A DNA stretch of 40,573 nucleotides from contig JAGPMT010000028.1 in the NCBI GenBank assembly GCA_018052735.1, forward strand, positions 1-40,573, written 5' to 3'. The notes below the pieces were generated by a model that was not told the origin of the DNA, ran no database searches, and was given only the letters and a program-made list of their open reading frames with translations. Shown in pieces: positions 1 through 9,205 of this stretch. A program made the position numbers and the translations under genes. The first letter of the stretch is position 1, and every line of letters starts with the position of its first letter. The stretch comes from Phycisphaerae bacterium. Lineage in GTDB: Bacteria; Planctomycetota; Phycisphaerae; Sedimentisphaerales; Anaerohalosphaeraceae.

Positions 1-2337
1 GAGCTGGGGGCACAGGAGTATGTCTGGGCTGTGAAGCTCAACGGTCAGAAAGCTGTAGCGGTTGCCGTTTATGCAACACCCGGCGCCAACGCGCTGCAAG
101 TCGTTAAAGGGGTGCGAAAGGCCCTTGCCGAATTAGCGCCGTCTTTTCCCGAAGGGCTGCGCTATACCGAGCCCTATAATCCAACCCAGTTTATTGAGGA
201 ATCGCTGTGGGAAGTTTTCTGGACACTGATTATGGTGGTGGTGCTGGTTGTGCTGACAGTATTTGTGTTCTTGGAAGACTGGCGAGCCACTCTGATTCCT
301 TCCATAACCATTCCGGTTTCACTGATCGGCACGCTGGCCGTGATGAAGGCGGTGGGATTGTCCATCAATACTCTTTCGCTGTTCGGACTGGTGCTGGCAA
401 TCGGGATTGTAGTAGACGATGCCATTGTGGTGGTGGAAAACTGCGTTCGTCTCATTACCGATGAAAAGCTTTCTACCAAAGCCGCTGCTGTCAAGGCAAT
501 GCAGCAGGTAACAGGACCGGTTATTGCAACCACGCTGGTGCTGCTGGCCGTATTTGCCCCAACGGTATTCAGCGGCGGAATTACCGGGCGGCTTTATCAG
601 CAGTTTACCATTACCCTGTCGATTGCGGTCTGTTTTTCAACACTCAACGCCCTGACGCTCAGCCCGGCGCTGTGTGCTATTGTCCTGCGTCCGGCCCAAC
701 AAAAGCAGGGCGGTCTGTTTCGCTGGTTTGACCGGTTTATCCGAAATACAACATCTCGCTATACTGCCGTTGTCAAAATGCTGATTCGGCGTACAGCAAT
801 AGTGCTCATTCTGTTTGTTGTCATTACAGCGTTATCGGTTATCGGTTTCGGCAAACTGCCGACGGGCTTTCTGCCGGATGAGGATGAAGGCACTATTTTA
901 ATCGGTGTGCGGCTGCCGGAGGGTTCTTCGCTGCACCGTACGATGGAAGTGATGGATACAATCGGCGGGATTCTCAGCCAAACAGAAGGCGTGGACCAGT
1001 ACGCTGCAATCAGCGGTTTTTCGATGCTGGACAGTGCGATAGCCTCCAACGGCGGGACCTGCTTTGTCCGGCTCAAGCCCTGGGCCGAGCGCAAAGACCC
1101 GCGGCTGCATGTTGCCAGCATTGCACAGCGTCTGCAGGAACAGTTGTTTATGATACCCGATGCCCTATGTTTGGCGCTGCAGCCGCCGGCGATTATGGGA
1201 TTGGGCGCAGCCGGGGGTTTTGAAGTGCGCGTGCAGGACCGCGGCGGGGCAGGGCTGCAAGAACTGGCGCGGCTCGGCAGCGACTTTGTGTATAAGGCAA
1301 TGAACGACCCGGTGATTACCCGACTGAACAATTCGTTTACGATGTCTGTTCCGCAGCTGTATATTGATGTGGACCGCGTCAAGGCCCAGACGCTGGATGT
1401 GTCCCTTGGTACAATTTTTAATACGCTTCAAACCTGCTTGGGCAGTCTTTACATTAATGACTTCAATCTGTATGGACGGACGTTCCGCGTGATTGCTCAG
1501 GCCGAACCGCACCTGCGTACTTCGGTTGAGGATATTGCCCGGCTGGAAGTTCGAAGCCGCAGCGGCCAGATGATTCCCATACGCACACTGGCAACCGTGC
1601 GCGAAACGGTAGGCCCGCGGGATGTAACGCATTACAATATGTATCCGGCCACAACGATTACGGGTGTTGCCAGAGCCGGCTACAGTTCCGGTCAGGCGAT
1701 GCAGCGTGTCAAAGAACTGCTGGATGAAATGCTCCCCCCCTCCATGGGCTATGAATGGTCCGGGATGAGTCTTCAGGAAATTAAAGCCGGCGGAAAAACA
1801 ATTTATCTGTTTCTGCTGGCATCGTTGTTTGCTTATCTGTTTTTGGCTGCCCAGTATGAAAGCTGGTCGATTCCGCTGGCGATTGTGCTGGCTGTTCCTC
1901 TCGGTCTGCTGGGAGCGGCCGGTTTAACTTGGCTGCGGGGCTACGACAATAATATCTATACCCAGATGGGAATTGTCCTGCTGATAGGTGTCGTCTGTAA
2001 AACCTCCATTCTTCTGGTGGAATTTGCCAAGCAGCTCCACGAGCAGGGGTATTCCATTTTTGATGCAGCCGTCGAGGCAGCACGGCTTCGGTTCCGGCCT
2101 ATTTTAATGACCGCTTTGACGACAGCGCTGGGAATGGTTCCGCTTACGGTTGCCGCAGGAGCCGGAGCAGCGGCTCGGCGAGCCATTGGAACATCGGTGT
2201 TCGGCGGAATGATTGTGGCGACGGTCTTGGGAGTGGTGATGATTCCCACTTTCTATGTTGCTGTCCAGTGGACCAAGGAAAAGGCACGCAGTATCGAAAA
2301 GCAGATTGAACAGAAGATTATCCATCCTTATCAGTAG
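1..2337 (+). CDS. RND efflux transporter permease, HAE1/AcrB-like (5' truncated)
   Basis: This is the C-terminal three quarters of an inner-membrane proton-driven RND pump of the hydrophobe/amphiphile efflux family. The frame is open from base 1 (E-L-G-A-Q-E-Y before the GTG at 31), so the real start lies outside the window. About 778 residues are present against roughly 1,040 in AcrB. The TM4 motif VVDDAIVVVEN carries the paired aspartates of the proton relay, and the TM10 region VCKTSILLVEFAKQ keeps the relay lysine. The segment LRPILMTALTTALGMVPL is the usual family signature near TM11. The long hydrophilic stretch between about residues 290 and 610 is the second porter/docking half. No adaptor or outer-membrane channel gene lies downstream; they would be expected upstream. 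The family call is firm; the substrate cannot be told. Confidence 0.95.
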   Translation, partial: ELGAQEYVWAVKLNGQKAVAVAVYATPGANALQVVKGVRKALAELAPSFPEGLRYTEPYNPTQFIEESLWEVFWTLIMVVVLVVLTVFVFLEDWRATLIPSITIPVSLIGTLAVMKAVGLSINTLSLFGLVLAIGIVVDDAIVVVENCVRLITDEKLSTKAAAVKAMQQVTGPVIATTLVLLAVFAPTVFSGGITGRLYQQFTITLSIAVCFSTLNALTLSPALCAIVLRPAQQKQGGLFRWFDRFIRNTTSRYTAVVKMLIRRTAIVLILFVVITALSVIGFGKLPTGFLPDEDEGTILIGVRLPEGSSLHRTMEVMDTIGGILSQTEGVDQYAAISGFSMLDSAIASNGGTCFVRLKPWAERKDPRLHVASIAQRLQEQLFMIPDALCLALQPPAIMGLGAAGGFEVRVQDRGGAGLQELARLGSDFVYKAMNDPVITRLNNSFTMSVPQLYIDVDRVKAQTLDVSLGTIFNTLQTCLGSLYINDFNLYGRTFRVIAQAEPHLRTSVEDIARLEVRSRSGQMIPIRTLATVRETVGPRDVTHYNMYPATTITGVARAGYSSGQAMQRVKELLDEMLPPSMGYEWSGMSLQEIKAGGKTIYLFLLASLFAYLFLAAQYESWSIPLAIVLAVPLGLLGAAGLTWLRGYDNNIYTQMGIVLLIGVVCKTSILLVEFAKQLHEQGYSIFDAAVEAARLRFRPILMTALTTALGMVPLTVAAGAGAAARRAIGTSVFGGMIVATVLGVVMIPTFYVAVQWTKEKARSIEKQIEQKIIHPYQ

Positions 2338-2444
2338 GATAACAGCTGCCGCATCTTCGGCAAGATCCCGGATATGAGGGATTGCACAGACAGGCCTTTT
2401 CGGGTATCCTGATGCCGTCAATGGATGCTTGATGAGGATTTGAG

Positions 2445-3764
2445 ATGCGGATAATACAATTGACGCCGGGCTCCGGGGATACGTTTTATTGTGAAAATTG
2501 TCTGCGGGACGGCCTGTTGGTGCAGACTATCCGGCGCGCGGGGCAGGATATTGTGATGGTGCCGATGTATCTGCCGCTCAGCCGCGATACGGCCGAAGCG
2601 GTCCAGACCGCTCCTTTATTTTTCGGGGGAGTGAATGTCTGGCTGCAGCAGAAATGTCCGCTTTTTGGCAAAACACCCCGCTGGCTGGATGCCCTGTTTG
2701 ATAGTCCATTGCTCTTAAAAGGTGTCCGCAGACTGGCCGGAATGACACGGGCTGCAGATTTAGGGCCGATGACGGTTTCAATGCTGGCCGGTCCCGAAGG
2801 CCGGCAGGCCAAAGAAGTTCAGCGGCTGGTGGATTTTTTTCAGCAACCTCTCCATAAGCCGGATATCTGCATCTTTTCCAATCTGCTTCTGGCCGGATTG
2901 GCCGGACCGATTAAAGAACGCTTGCAATGCAAATTGGTTTGCTGGCTTCAGGATGAAAGGGGATTTATTGAAGCATTAGGGATGCCTTGGAGCCGTAAAG
3001 TTTGGAATCGGATTTCCGAGCTTCTGCCTCTTTTTGATATGTTTATTTCAGTCAGCCGCTTTTATGCCCAAGTGATGCAGGAATGTTTGCCTATTCCCGC
3101 CGAAAAAATGGCAGTTTTGCCGCCGGGTATTGATGTGTCCCTGTATGAGCAGGCCGCTGTATCTGCCCAAGCTCCGACCATTGGTTTTCTGGGCCGAATG
3201 TGCTGGGATAACGGATTGGATATTCTGCAGGAGGCCTTTTGCCGAATCGTCCAAAGCGGCAGCGAACTATCAAAAAATCTTCGGCTTCTGATTTGCGGCG
3301 GAAGGACTTCAGCGGACAAAAAATATATCGAGCGTATAGAAAAGGGATTCGAGAATGCCGGTATCAGACAGCAGGTTCAGTTTATGGAAGACTTTGATTT
3401 TCAGGCACGGCACAGTTTTCTGAAGCAGCTGACGGTATTGTGTACCCCGAGCCGCCAGACGCCGGGATATGCGATGAATGTGCTGGAAGCGATGGCATGC
3501 GGCGTTCCGTTTGCTGCGCCGAACATCGGGGTGTATGGTGAGTGGGCTCAAATGACCGGCGGAGGAATTTTATATGAATCCAATACACCTTTGGAGCTCG
3601 AAAAAACATTGCGTCAGGTATTGCAGAATCCAGACCAGCTCAGACGACAGGGGACCAACGCCCGGACAGCTGTGCAGAACTGTTTTGATATTCGCAAAAA
3701 TGCCCAAGTACTGATGCAGCGGCTGCACGAATGCCGCGACGGAACCAAACAATGCTCGAATTGA
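2445..3764 (+). CDS. Glycosyltransferase family 4
   Basis: A 439-residue GT-B-fold retaining glycosyltransferase, expected to transfer a sugar from a nucleotide-sugar donor on the cytoplasmic side of the membrane. The C-terminal donor-binding domain is recognised by EAMACGVPFAAPNIGVYGEW near residue 347, and the domain starts at VLPPGIDVSLYE and TIGFLGRMCWDNGLD. The N-terminus (RIIQLTPGSGDTFYCENCLRDG) has a cysteine pair beside the acceptor-domain start. The ATG at 2445 has a GAGG about 7 bases upstream. The gene overlaps the following ABC ATPase gene, so the two are likely co-transcribed and translationally coupled. Acceptor unknown; a role in glycosylating something exported by the adjacent FtsX-type transporter is only a guess. 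Confidence 0.85.
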   Translation: MRIIQLTPGSGDTFYCENCLRDGLLVQTIRRAGQDIVMVPMYLPLSRDTAEAVQTAPLFFGGVNVWLQQKCPLFGKTPRWLDALFDSPLLLKGVRRLAGMTRAADLGPMTVSMLAGPEGRQAKEVQRLVDFFQQPLHKPDICIFSNLLLAGLAGPIKERLQCKLVCWLQDERGFIEALGMPWSRKVWNRISELLPLFDMFISVSRFYAQVMQECLPIPAEKMAVLPPGIDVSLYEQAAVSAQAPTIGFLGRMCWDNGLDILQEAFCRIVQSGSELSKNLRLLICGGRTSADKKYIERIEKGFENAGIRQQVQFMEDFDFQARHSFLKQLTVLCTPSRQTPGYAMNVLEAMACGVPFAAPNIGVYGEWAQMTGGGILYESNTPLELEKTLRQVLQNPDQLRRQGTNARTAVQNCFDIRKNAQVLMQRLHECRDGTKQCSN

Positions 3765-4429
3765 TAAATGTCTGCAAAAAATATTCCTCGCCAGCAGGGG
3801 ATGTAGCGGTGCTGAACAATATCAATCTGTTCATTGAAGCCGGACAAAGCGTGTCTATTATGGGGCCGTCCGGCAGCGGCAAAACAACCCTGCTGAACCT
3901 GATGGGCGGCCTGGATAGGCCCACAGAAGGTAAAGTCATTTTAGAACAGAAAAATCTCGGACAGCTCTCCGGCCGCCAGCTGGCCCGTGTGCGAAACAGC
4001 CAAATCGGCTTTGTTTTTCAGCTTCACTATCTGCTGCCCCAGTGTACGGTACTGGAAAATGTTCTTCTGCCCACGCTGGCGGTTCATCAAAGCACTTCCC
4101 AAAGAGAAGACAGCTACCATCGGGCAATGAATCTGCTGGAACGAACGGGTTTGCGCCGGTATGCCGATGCCCGCCCGGGACAGCTTTCCGGCGGGCAGCG
4201 GCAGAGAGCGGCTGTGGTGCGGGCACTGATATGCCGGCCGCGCATCCTGCTGGCGGATGAGCCGACAGGTTCGCTGGATGCCGATACGGCCGAACAGATT
4301 TCGGACCTGCTGCTGGAGCTCAACCAAAGCGAATCGGTGGCTCTGGTCGTGGCAACGCATTCGGAAAAACTGGCTGCCAAAGCACGCCGGCGGTTTCGAT
4401 TGGAAAAGGCAAATCTGACGGAAGTTTAA
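3752..4429 (+). CDS. ABC transporter ATP-binding protein, LolD/MacB type
   Basis: A 225-residue nucleotide-binding subunit of a type VII (LolCDE/MacB) ABC system. Visible motifs in order: Walker A GPSGSGKTTLLN, Q-loop IGFVFQLHYLLP, signature LSGGQRQRAAVVRAL, Walker B ILLADEPTGSLD and H-loop ATHSE. I chose the ATG at 3752 (MLELINVCKKY), which matches family N-termini, over the in-frame ATG at 3731, which would add MPRRNQT. With this start it overlaps the glycosyltransferase by 13 bases. It ends 6 bases before the FtsX-type permease, which must be its membrane partner. Such transporters use ATP to do mechanical work on periplasmic substrates rather than classical import. Confidence 0.93.
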   Translation: MLELINVCKKYSSPAGDVAVLNNINLFIEAGQSVSIMGPSGSGKTTLLNLMGGLDRPTEGKVILEQKNLGQLSGRQLARVRNSQIGFVFQLHYLLPQCTVLENVLLPTLAVHQSTSQREDSYHRAMNLLERTGLRRYADARPGQLSGGQRQRAAVVRALICRPRILLADEPTGSLDADTAEQISDLLLELNQSESVALVVATHSEKLAAKARRRFRLEKANLTEV

Positions 4430-4435
4430 TTTCGG

Positions 4436-7400
4436 ATGACATTGTTCCGTGTAATAAAACGCGATTTAGTTTTTTTCTGGAGGCGTCATATTCCAACAGC
4501 GCTTCTGGCTGCAGTCTGCTGCGCAGTCCTGACAGGAGCTATACTGGTGGGCGATTCGGTTCAGTTCAGTCTGCGGCGCCTTGGCCGTCTGCGTCTCGGG
4601 TCTGTGAAATATGCAATGGCGGTTCCGGGTTATTTTTTTCGGCAGGAGCTTGCCGATGACCTTGCTGCTGCAACCGGCATTTCAACAGCACCGCTGCTGG
4701 CGTTGCAGGGTGTTTTGGAATCAGCGGATGGTTCGGTGCATATCAGCCGTGTGAATGTCTATGGGATAGACCGCCGCTTTTGGAAATTTGCATTGACTCC
4801 GCCGGCCGATACGACAATCCCCGATGGGTCGGTCTGGGTCAGTCAGGCTGTTGCCTCGCGTCTGGGAGGACAGAAAACAAATTTGCTGATTCGCCTGCCG
4901 GCCGAATCGATTGTATCGCAGGATTTGATTTTTTCTCTGGAAGAGGCCAAAACTGCGGCTTGGCCGGTAACTATTGGCGCGACGGTCAGCGATGAAACAT
5001 TGGGACGTTTTGGACTTTCTGCCCGGCAGGAGGCGCCGCTGAATGTCTTTGTGCCGATTGGCTGGCTGGCGGAAAAAGCCCGTACGGCAGGCAAAGCCAA
5101 TCTGCTTTTAGCCGGCGACGGCGGCCAGAAGCGTCTTGGTATCTCCGCTTTAAACGCCAAGCTTAGGCTCCTGCTTCATCCGGAAGATTTAGACCTGCAG
5201 ATTGGCTGTCCAGCAGGCCAGAACGCAATCGAGCTTCGCAGCAGCCGTATTTTCATTGAGGAGCCGATTGCTCGTGCTGCACTGGCCTCCGGCAGCGGAG
5301 GAACCGGAATTTTGACATATTTTGTCAATGAAATCCGCCTGAACGACAAAAGTGTTCCCTATTCGATGATTTCCGGTGTCGGCGGAATCCCCGAATTTGA
5401 TGGTTTGCGGGACGACGAAATTGTTATTCATGAATGGCTGGCTGACCAGTTGGGGGCAGATGCCGGTGACCGTCTTAACTTGACATTCTTCAAAGTCGCC
5501 CCCACCCGGCAATTGATTGAGCAAAACGAGCTGTTTACCGTTCGGCGGGTAGTTCCCATGATGGGAGTGTATGCAGATTCTTCGCTGATGCCTGATTTTC
5601 CCGGACTGGCACAGGTTGAAAACTGCCGCGACTGGAAGCCCGGCATCCCGATAAAACTGGACAAAATACGCCCCCAAGATGAACTGTATTGGGACAGATA
5701 CAAAGGAACCCCCAAAGCATTCGTATCGCTGGCGGCCGCACAGAAAATCTGGGCCAATCGATTTGGGTCCCTGACCGCGGTGCGCTGGAATACAGACGCC
5801 GTCACGGAACAGGCGATTCGAACTGAATTAATGCAGAGAATCGATGCCGTATCATTGGGATTTCTATTCGAGGATGTCCGGTCTGCGGCTGACACCAGCG
5901 CCTCCGGTTCGACAGATTTTGCCGGTTTGTTTGCCGGATTAAGCATGTTCCTGATTTTTTCGGCAGCTGTTCTTCTGGCTCTGGTATTTGTATTTCATAC
6001 CGAAACCCGCGCCGCTCAAGTGGGGCTGCTGCTGGCCTGCGGCTGGGATTGGCTGCGAATATTTGCGCTGCTCATGGCCGAGGGAATTGCCGTGGCGCTG
6101 GGTGGCTGTGCGGCGGGTGCAGCTGCATCGATGCTCTATGCCAAGGGATTGATTGCGGCGCTTAACACCGGCTTCTGGGCAGGCGCTGTCGGCTCCCTGA
6201 ATTTAATTTTTCATGCGGCATTCCAAACCGTGCTGAAGGGTTTTTCTGTCAGTGTTCTGATATGCATATTCACCATCCAAGTTGCCCTGTACCATCGCAT
6301 CCGCCGCCCAGTTCACCAGTTTTTGACCGGGACCTTCGAAACATATCGCTCGGGTACCCCTATACGGCTGAAGCTCTTTGCCGCTTTCAGCGGAATGCTT
6401 CTCGCCGCGGGCGTCGGCTTGCCGTGGGGGGCGGATCAAGAGTCTCAGGCGGGATTATTTTTTTTATGCGGGACGCTGCTGCTGGCCGGATTCTTTTTTA
6501 CCGCCGCATGGGGCTTGGGCTGGCTGCGGCTGTCCAGCCGCTCTTTTGCCCGCTCCCAGCCGCTTTTAGCCGTCCGAAACATCCCCCGCCGCACTTGGCG
6601 GTCGCTGGCTGTTTTAATCACGCTGGCCTGCGGCGTCTTTTTGGTGCTCAGCATCGGCGCCAATTACAGACACGCCGGTATGATGATACAAAGACGCGAC
6701 TCAGGGGCAGGAGGATTTGCCCTGCTGGCCGAGACGACATTGCCTCTGACGCAGCTTCCTTCTCTGCCGGCCGATCCGCAAAGCGGCCTGCCTGCGATAG
6801 CGCCCAACAGCATTGTAGGAATGCGGGTCTACCAGCAGGAGGAAGCAAACTGTCTGAATCTCAATCGTGTTCTGCGCCCAACACTGCTGGGGGTAAAGCC
6901 TGAAGAACTGTCCCGGCGGGGCGCCTTTGCATTTCAAAAAGTCATTGAAAGCCCCGCCGCTGCTGATGGCTGGCAGCTGTTGCTGCAAACGCAGGATGAC
7001 GGAACAATTCCTGCAATCGGCGATTATGCAACCGTTTTCTGGGGTTTAGGCAAAAAAATCGGCCAGTCTCTGAATTATCGAGATGAAGGTGGAAGAAATA
7101 TTAAGCTTAAAATCGTGGGAATACTGAAAGATTCCGTCCTTCAGGGACGTTTGCTGATTTCGGAAGACCATTTTATCCGTCTTTTTCCATCCGAGGACGG
7201 AATGCGGATGTTTCTGATAGAAACAGACTGGAAAAATGACAGTCAGCAGGCAGCACGATTGTCACGATTGTATCGTGATATGGGGATGGAGGCGATTCCT
7301 GCCGGCCAAAAGCTGGCGGCATTCTACGAGGTGGAAAATACCTATATGGCGATTTTTCTTGTGCTTGGCGGCTTCGGTTTGATATTGGGATCGGCTGGAT

Positions 7401-7720
7401 TGGGATTGGTACTGGTGCTCAATATACTGGATCGGCGTGCCGAACTGGCGATGATGCAGGCAGTAGGATTCACCGGGGAGGATGTGTGCCGAATGCTTTT
7501 TATGGAGCATGCGGTCCTGCTGGCGGCAGGGGTGATCTGCGGATTGCTGCCGGCGCTGCTGGCTGTCGCGCCGGCGATAGCAGCCCGCGGGCAGGATTTC
7601 CCCGGCGGCCGTATCGCTTTGATTATTGCCGCTTTGCTGGTCAGCGGCGCCGTCTGGATTCGAGTAGCGGTTGCCGGTGCGGCAAGAATGAATTGGCTTG
7701 AAATACTTAAAAATGAATAA
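4436..7720 (+). CDS. Large FtsX-like ABC permease
   Basis: A 1,094-residue inner-membrane permease, partner of the upstream ATPase. One transmembrane segment near residues 20-42 is followed by a periplasmic domain of over 400 residues, a hydrophobic block around 505-740 with several helices, a second periplasmic domain of about 250 residues, and three C-terminal helices (about 990-1,085) containing an FtsX-type stretch (MMQAVGFTGEDVCRMLF). The duplicated plan and length resemble YbbP-type permeases more than LolC/E (about 400) or MacB (about 650). The ATG at 4436 lies 6 bases after the ATPase stop. The substrate is unknown; lipoproteins, glycolipids or cofactor assembly in the periplasm are all possible. 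The following gene encodes a periplasm-facing propeller, which may be its client. Confidence 0.88.
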   Translation: MTLFRVIKRDLVFFWRRHIPTALLAAVCCAVLTGAILVGDSVQFSLRRLGRLRLGSVKYAMAVPGYFFRQELADDLAAATGISTAPLLALQGVLESADGSVHISRVNVYGIDRRFWKFALTPPADTTIPDGSVWVSQAVASRLGGQKTNLLIRLPAESIVSQDLIFSLEEAKTAAWPVTIGATVSDETLGRFGLSARQEAPLNVFVPIGWLAEKARTAGKANLLLAGDGGQKRLGISALNAKLRLLLHPEDLDLQIGCPAGQNAIELRSSRIFIEEPIARAALASGSGGTGILTYFVNEIRLNDKSVPYSMISGVGGIPEFDGLRDDEIVIHEWLADQLGADAGDRLNLTFFKVAPTRQLIEQNELFTVRRVVPMMGVYADSSLMPDFPGLAQVENCRDWKPGIPIKLDKIRPQDELYWDRYKGTPKAFVSLAAAQKIWANRFGSLTAVRWNTDAVTEQAIRTELMQRIDAVSLGFLFEDVRSAADTSASGSTDFAGLFAGLSMFLIFSAAVLLALVFVFHTETRAAQVGLLLACGWDWLRIFALLMAEGIAVALGGCAAGAAASMLYAKGLIAALNTGFWAGAVGSLNLIFHAAFQTVLKGFSVSVLICIFTIQVALYHRIRRPVHQFLTGTFETYRSGTPIRLKLFAAFSGMLLAAGVGLPWGADQESQAGLFFLCGTLLLAGFFFTAAWGLGWLRLSSRSFARSQPLLAVRNIPRRTWRSLAVLITLACGVFLVLSIGANYRHAGMMIQRRDSGAGGFALLAETTLPLTQLPSLPADPQSGLPAIAPNSIVGMRVYQQEEANCLNLNRVLRPTLLGVKPEELSRRGAFAFQKVIESPAAADGWQLLLQTQDDGTIPAIGDYATVFWGLGKKIGQSLNYRDEGGRNIKLKIVGILKDSVLQGRLLISEDHFIRLFPSEDGMRMFLIETDWKNDSQQAARLSRLYRDMGMEAIPAGQKLAAFYEVENTYMAIFLVLGGFGLILGSAGLGLVLVLNILDRRAELAMMQAVGFTGEDVCRMLFMEHAVLLAAGVICGLLPALLAVAPAIAARGQDFPGGRIALIIAALLVSGAVWIRVAVAGAARMNWLEILKNE

Positions 7721-7744
7721 CTGTCCCAGAGAGCTGGCTTCAAG

Positions 7745-9136
7745 ATGAACAAACATGCACTGATAGCACCTATAATAACAGGATTGATCCTGACAATGGC
7801 TGTGTACCATTGGGTCAATGCTTTTAGGAGCTTTCAGGTTCCGCCGCGTCTGGCCGGTCAGGACGGCAGACCTCAGCGCGATCAGACACAAACGCAAACC
7901 GCCCAAATTGAAGGCACGCTGCAGCGCTTCGACGGCAGTGCCTCTGCTTTGCAGGCAAGCTGGCCGCAGTTTCGCGGCCCCAGCCGCAGCGGAATTATCC
8001 ATTCCGATGTTCCTCTGGCGCGTCAATGGCCTGCTCAGGGCCTCCCCAAACTCTGGGAGATTCAATTGGGCGACGGATACGCCGCTCCTGTGGTGCACAA
8101 CGGTTGTGTATATCTGGTGGATTATGATTTGCAGGCCGAAGCAGATGCTATCCGATGCTTTTCGCTGGACGACGGCAGAGAAATCTGGCGGTACAGCTAT
8201 CCGGTTAAAATAAAACGCAATCACGGGATGAGCCGTACTATACCTGCGGTAACAGACCGTTATCTGGTGGCCATGGGACCCAAATGTCATGTTACCTGTT
8301 TGGATGCTGTCAGCGGTCAATTTCGCTGGATGATTGATTTGGTCCGCGAATTTGGCGCCACAGAGCCGCTTTGGTATGCCGGCCAATGTCCGCTGATTGC
8401 GGATGGCAAAGCTATTCTGGCTCCTGCCGGGCCGGATGTTCTGATGATGGCCGTCGATTGTCAAACCGGTCAAATTGTTTGGAAATGTCCCAATCCAAAC
8501 AAGTGGAAAATGACGCATACCTCTATTTTGCCGATGCAGTTTGAGGGTATGGATTTCTATGTCTATGCCGCCAGCGGGGGAGTAGCTGCTGCGGATGCCG
8601 CACAAGGAACCCTGCTGTGGCAGACAGATGCGTGGTTTCTGCGAACCAATGTACCGACCCCTGTCGATGCCGGCGGAGGGAAGATTTTCCTGTCTGCCGG
8701 CTACAATAAAGGCAGTTTAATGCTCCAGCTGGAACGGCAGGGGGAAAAACTTATCCCCAAAGTCCTGTTTACGCGTCCGCCGGAAATTTTCGGCTCAGAC
8801 CAGCAGACTCCTATCTTTTATAAGGGGTATATTTACGGTGTCCGTCCGGACAAACAATTCGTTTGTTTGGATACAGAGGGTAATATTGTCTGGACAAGCG
8901 GTTCAGAGAACCGGTATGGTTTAGGGCCGTATATCATCGCAAACGATATGATTTATCTATTGAATGATGATGGAGTTTTGTCGCTGATTGAAGCATCCAG
9001 CGAGAAGTTTAATCTTTTATCGCAGACACGAGTGCTCAGCGGCCACGAGTCCTGGGGGCCGATGGCATTGGCGGCAGGGCGCCTGCTGGTGCGGGATTTG
9101 ACAACGCTTGTTTGTCTGGATGTCGCGGCAAAATGA
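7745..9136 (+). CDS. Membrane-anchored PQQ-like beta-propeller protein
   Basis: A 463-residue protein with an N-terminal hydrophobic anchor (about residues 7-26) and a beta-propeller of the PQQ/BamB-like superfamily. The propeller opens with SWPQFRGPSRSGI, and blades end in repeats such as CFSLDDGREIWRY, CLDAVSGQFRWMI and VDCQTGQIVWKC, the D-x-x-x-G-x-x-x-W pattern typical of this fold. It has no CxxCH haem site, so it is not a quinohaemoprotein dehydrogenase; the name refers to fold only. It follows the FtsX-type permease by 24 bases. The anchor would place the propeller on the periplasmic face. Two related propeller proteins occur at 12334 and 18030, suggesting a shared role in the downstream redox locus, perhaps as scaffold or electron/cofactor-binding component. 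Confidence 0.85.
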   Translation: MNKHALIAPIITGLILTMAVYHWVNAFRSFQVPPRLAGQDGRPQRDQTQTQTAQIEGTLQRFDGSASALQASWPQFRGPSRSGIIHSDVPLARQWPAQGLPKLWEIQLGDGYAAPVVHNGCVYLVDYDLQAEADAIRCFSLDDGREIWRYSYPVKIKRNHGMSRTIPAVTDRYLVAMGPKCHVTCLDAVSGQFRWMIDLVREFGATEPLWYAGQCPLIADGKAILAPAGPDVLMMAVDCQTGQIVWKCPNPNKWKMTHTSILPMQFEGMDFYVYAASGGVAAADAAQGTLLWQTDAWFLRTNVPTPVDAGGGKIFLSAGYNKGSLMLQLERQGEKLIPKVLFTRPPEIFGSDQQTPIFYKGYIYGVRPDKQFVCLDTEGNIVWTSGSENRYGLGPYIIANDMIYLLNDDGVLSLIEASSEKFNLLSQTRVLSGHESWGPMALAAGRLLVRDLTTLVCLDVAAK

Positions 9137-9142
9137 CGCGGC

Positions 9143-9171
9143 TTGTATTGAACAGCAAAATCCATTATACT
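9143..9171 (+). promoter_or_regulatory. Candidate sigma-70-type promoter of the redox locus
   Basis: TTGTAT (9143-9148) and TATACT (9166-9171) are separated by 17 bases in the 69-base gap before the NHL gene. The -10 box matches 5 of 6 consensus positions and the -35 box only about half. It would start a transcript 25-30 bases before the TTG start at 9206. Planctomycete promoters are poorly defined, so this is suggestive only. Confidence 0.4.
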
Positions 9172-9205
9172 CCTGTAAGTTTTCATAGCTGTAGGGTTGC
9201 TTTAG

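Noticed and set aside
7262-8605. 447-codon open frame on the minus strand
   Set aside because: It lies antisense to the well-supported FtsX-type and propeller genes and its translation is rich in Gln, His and Arg with no recognisable motif, typical of a mirror frame.
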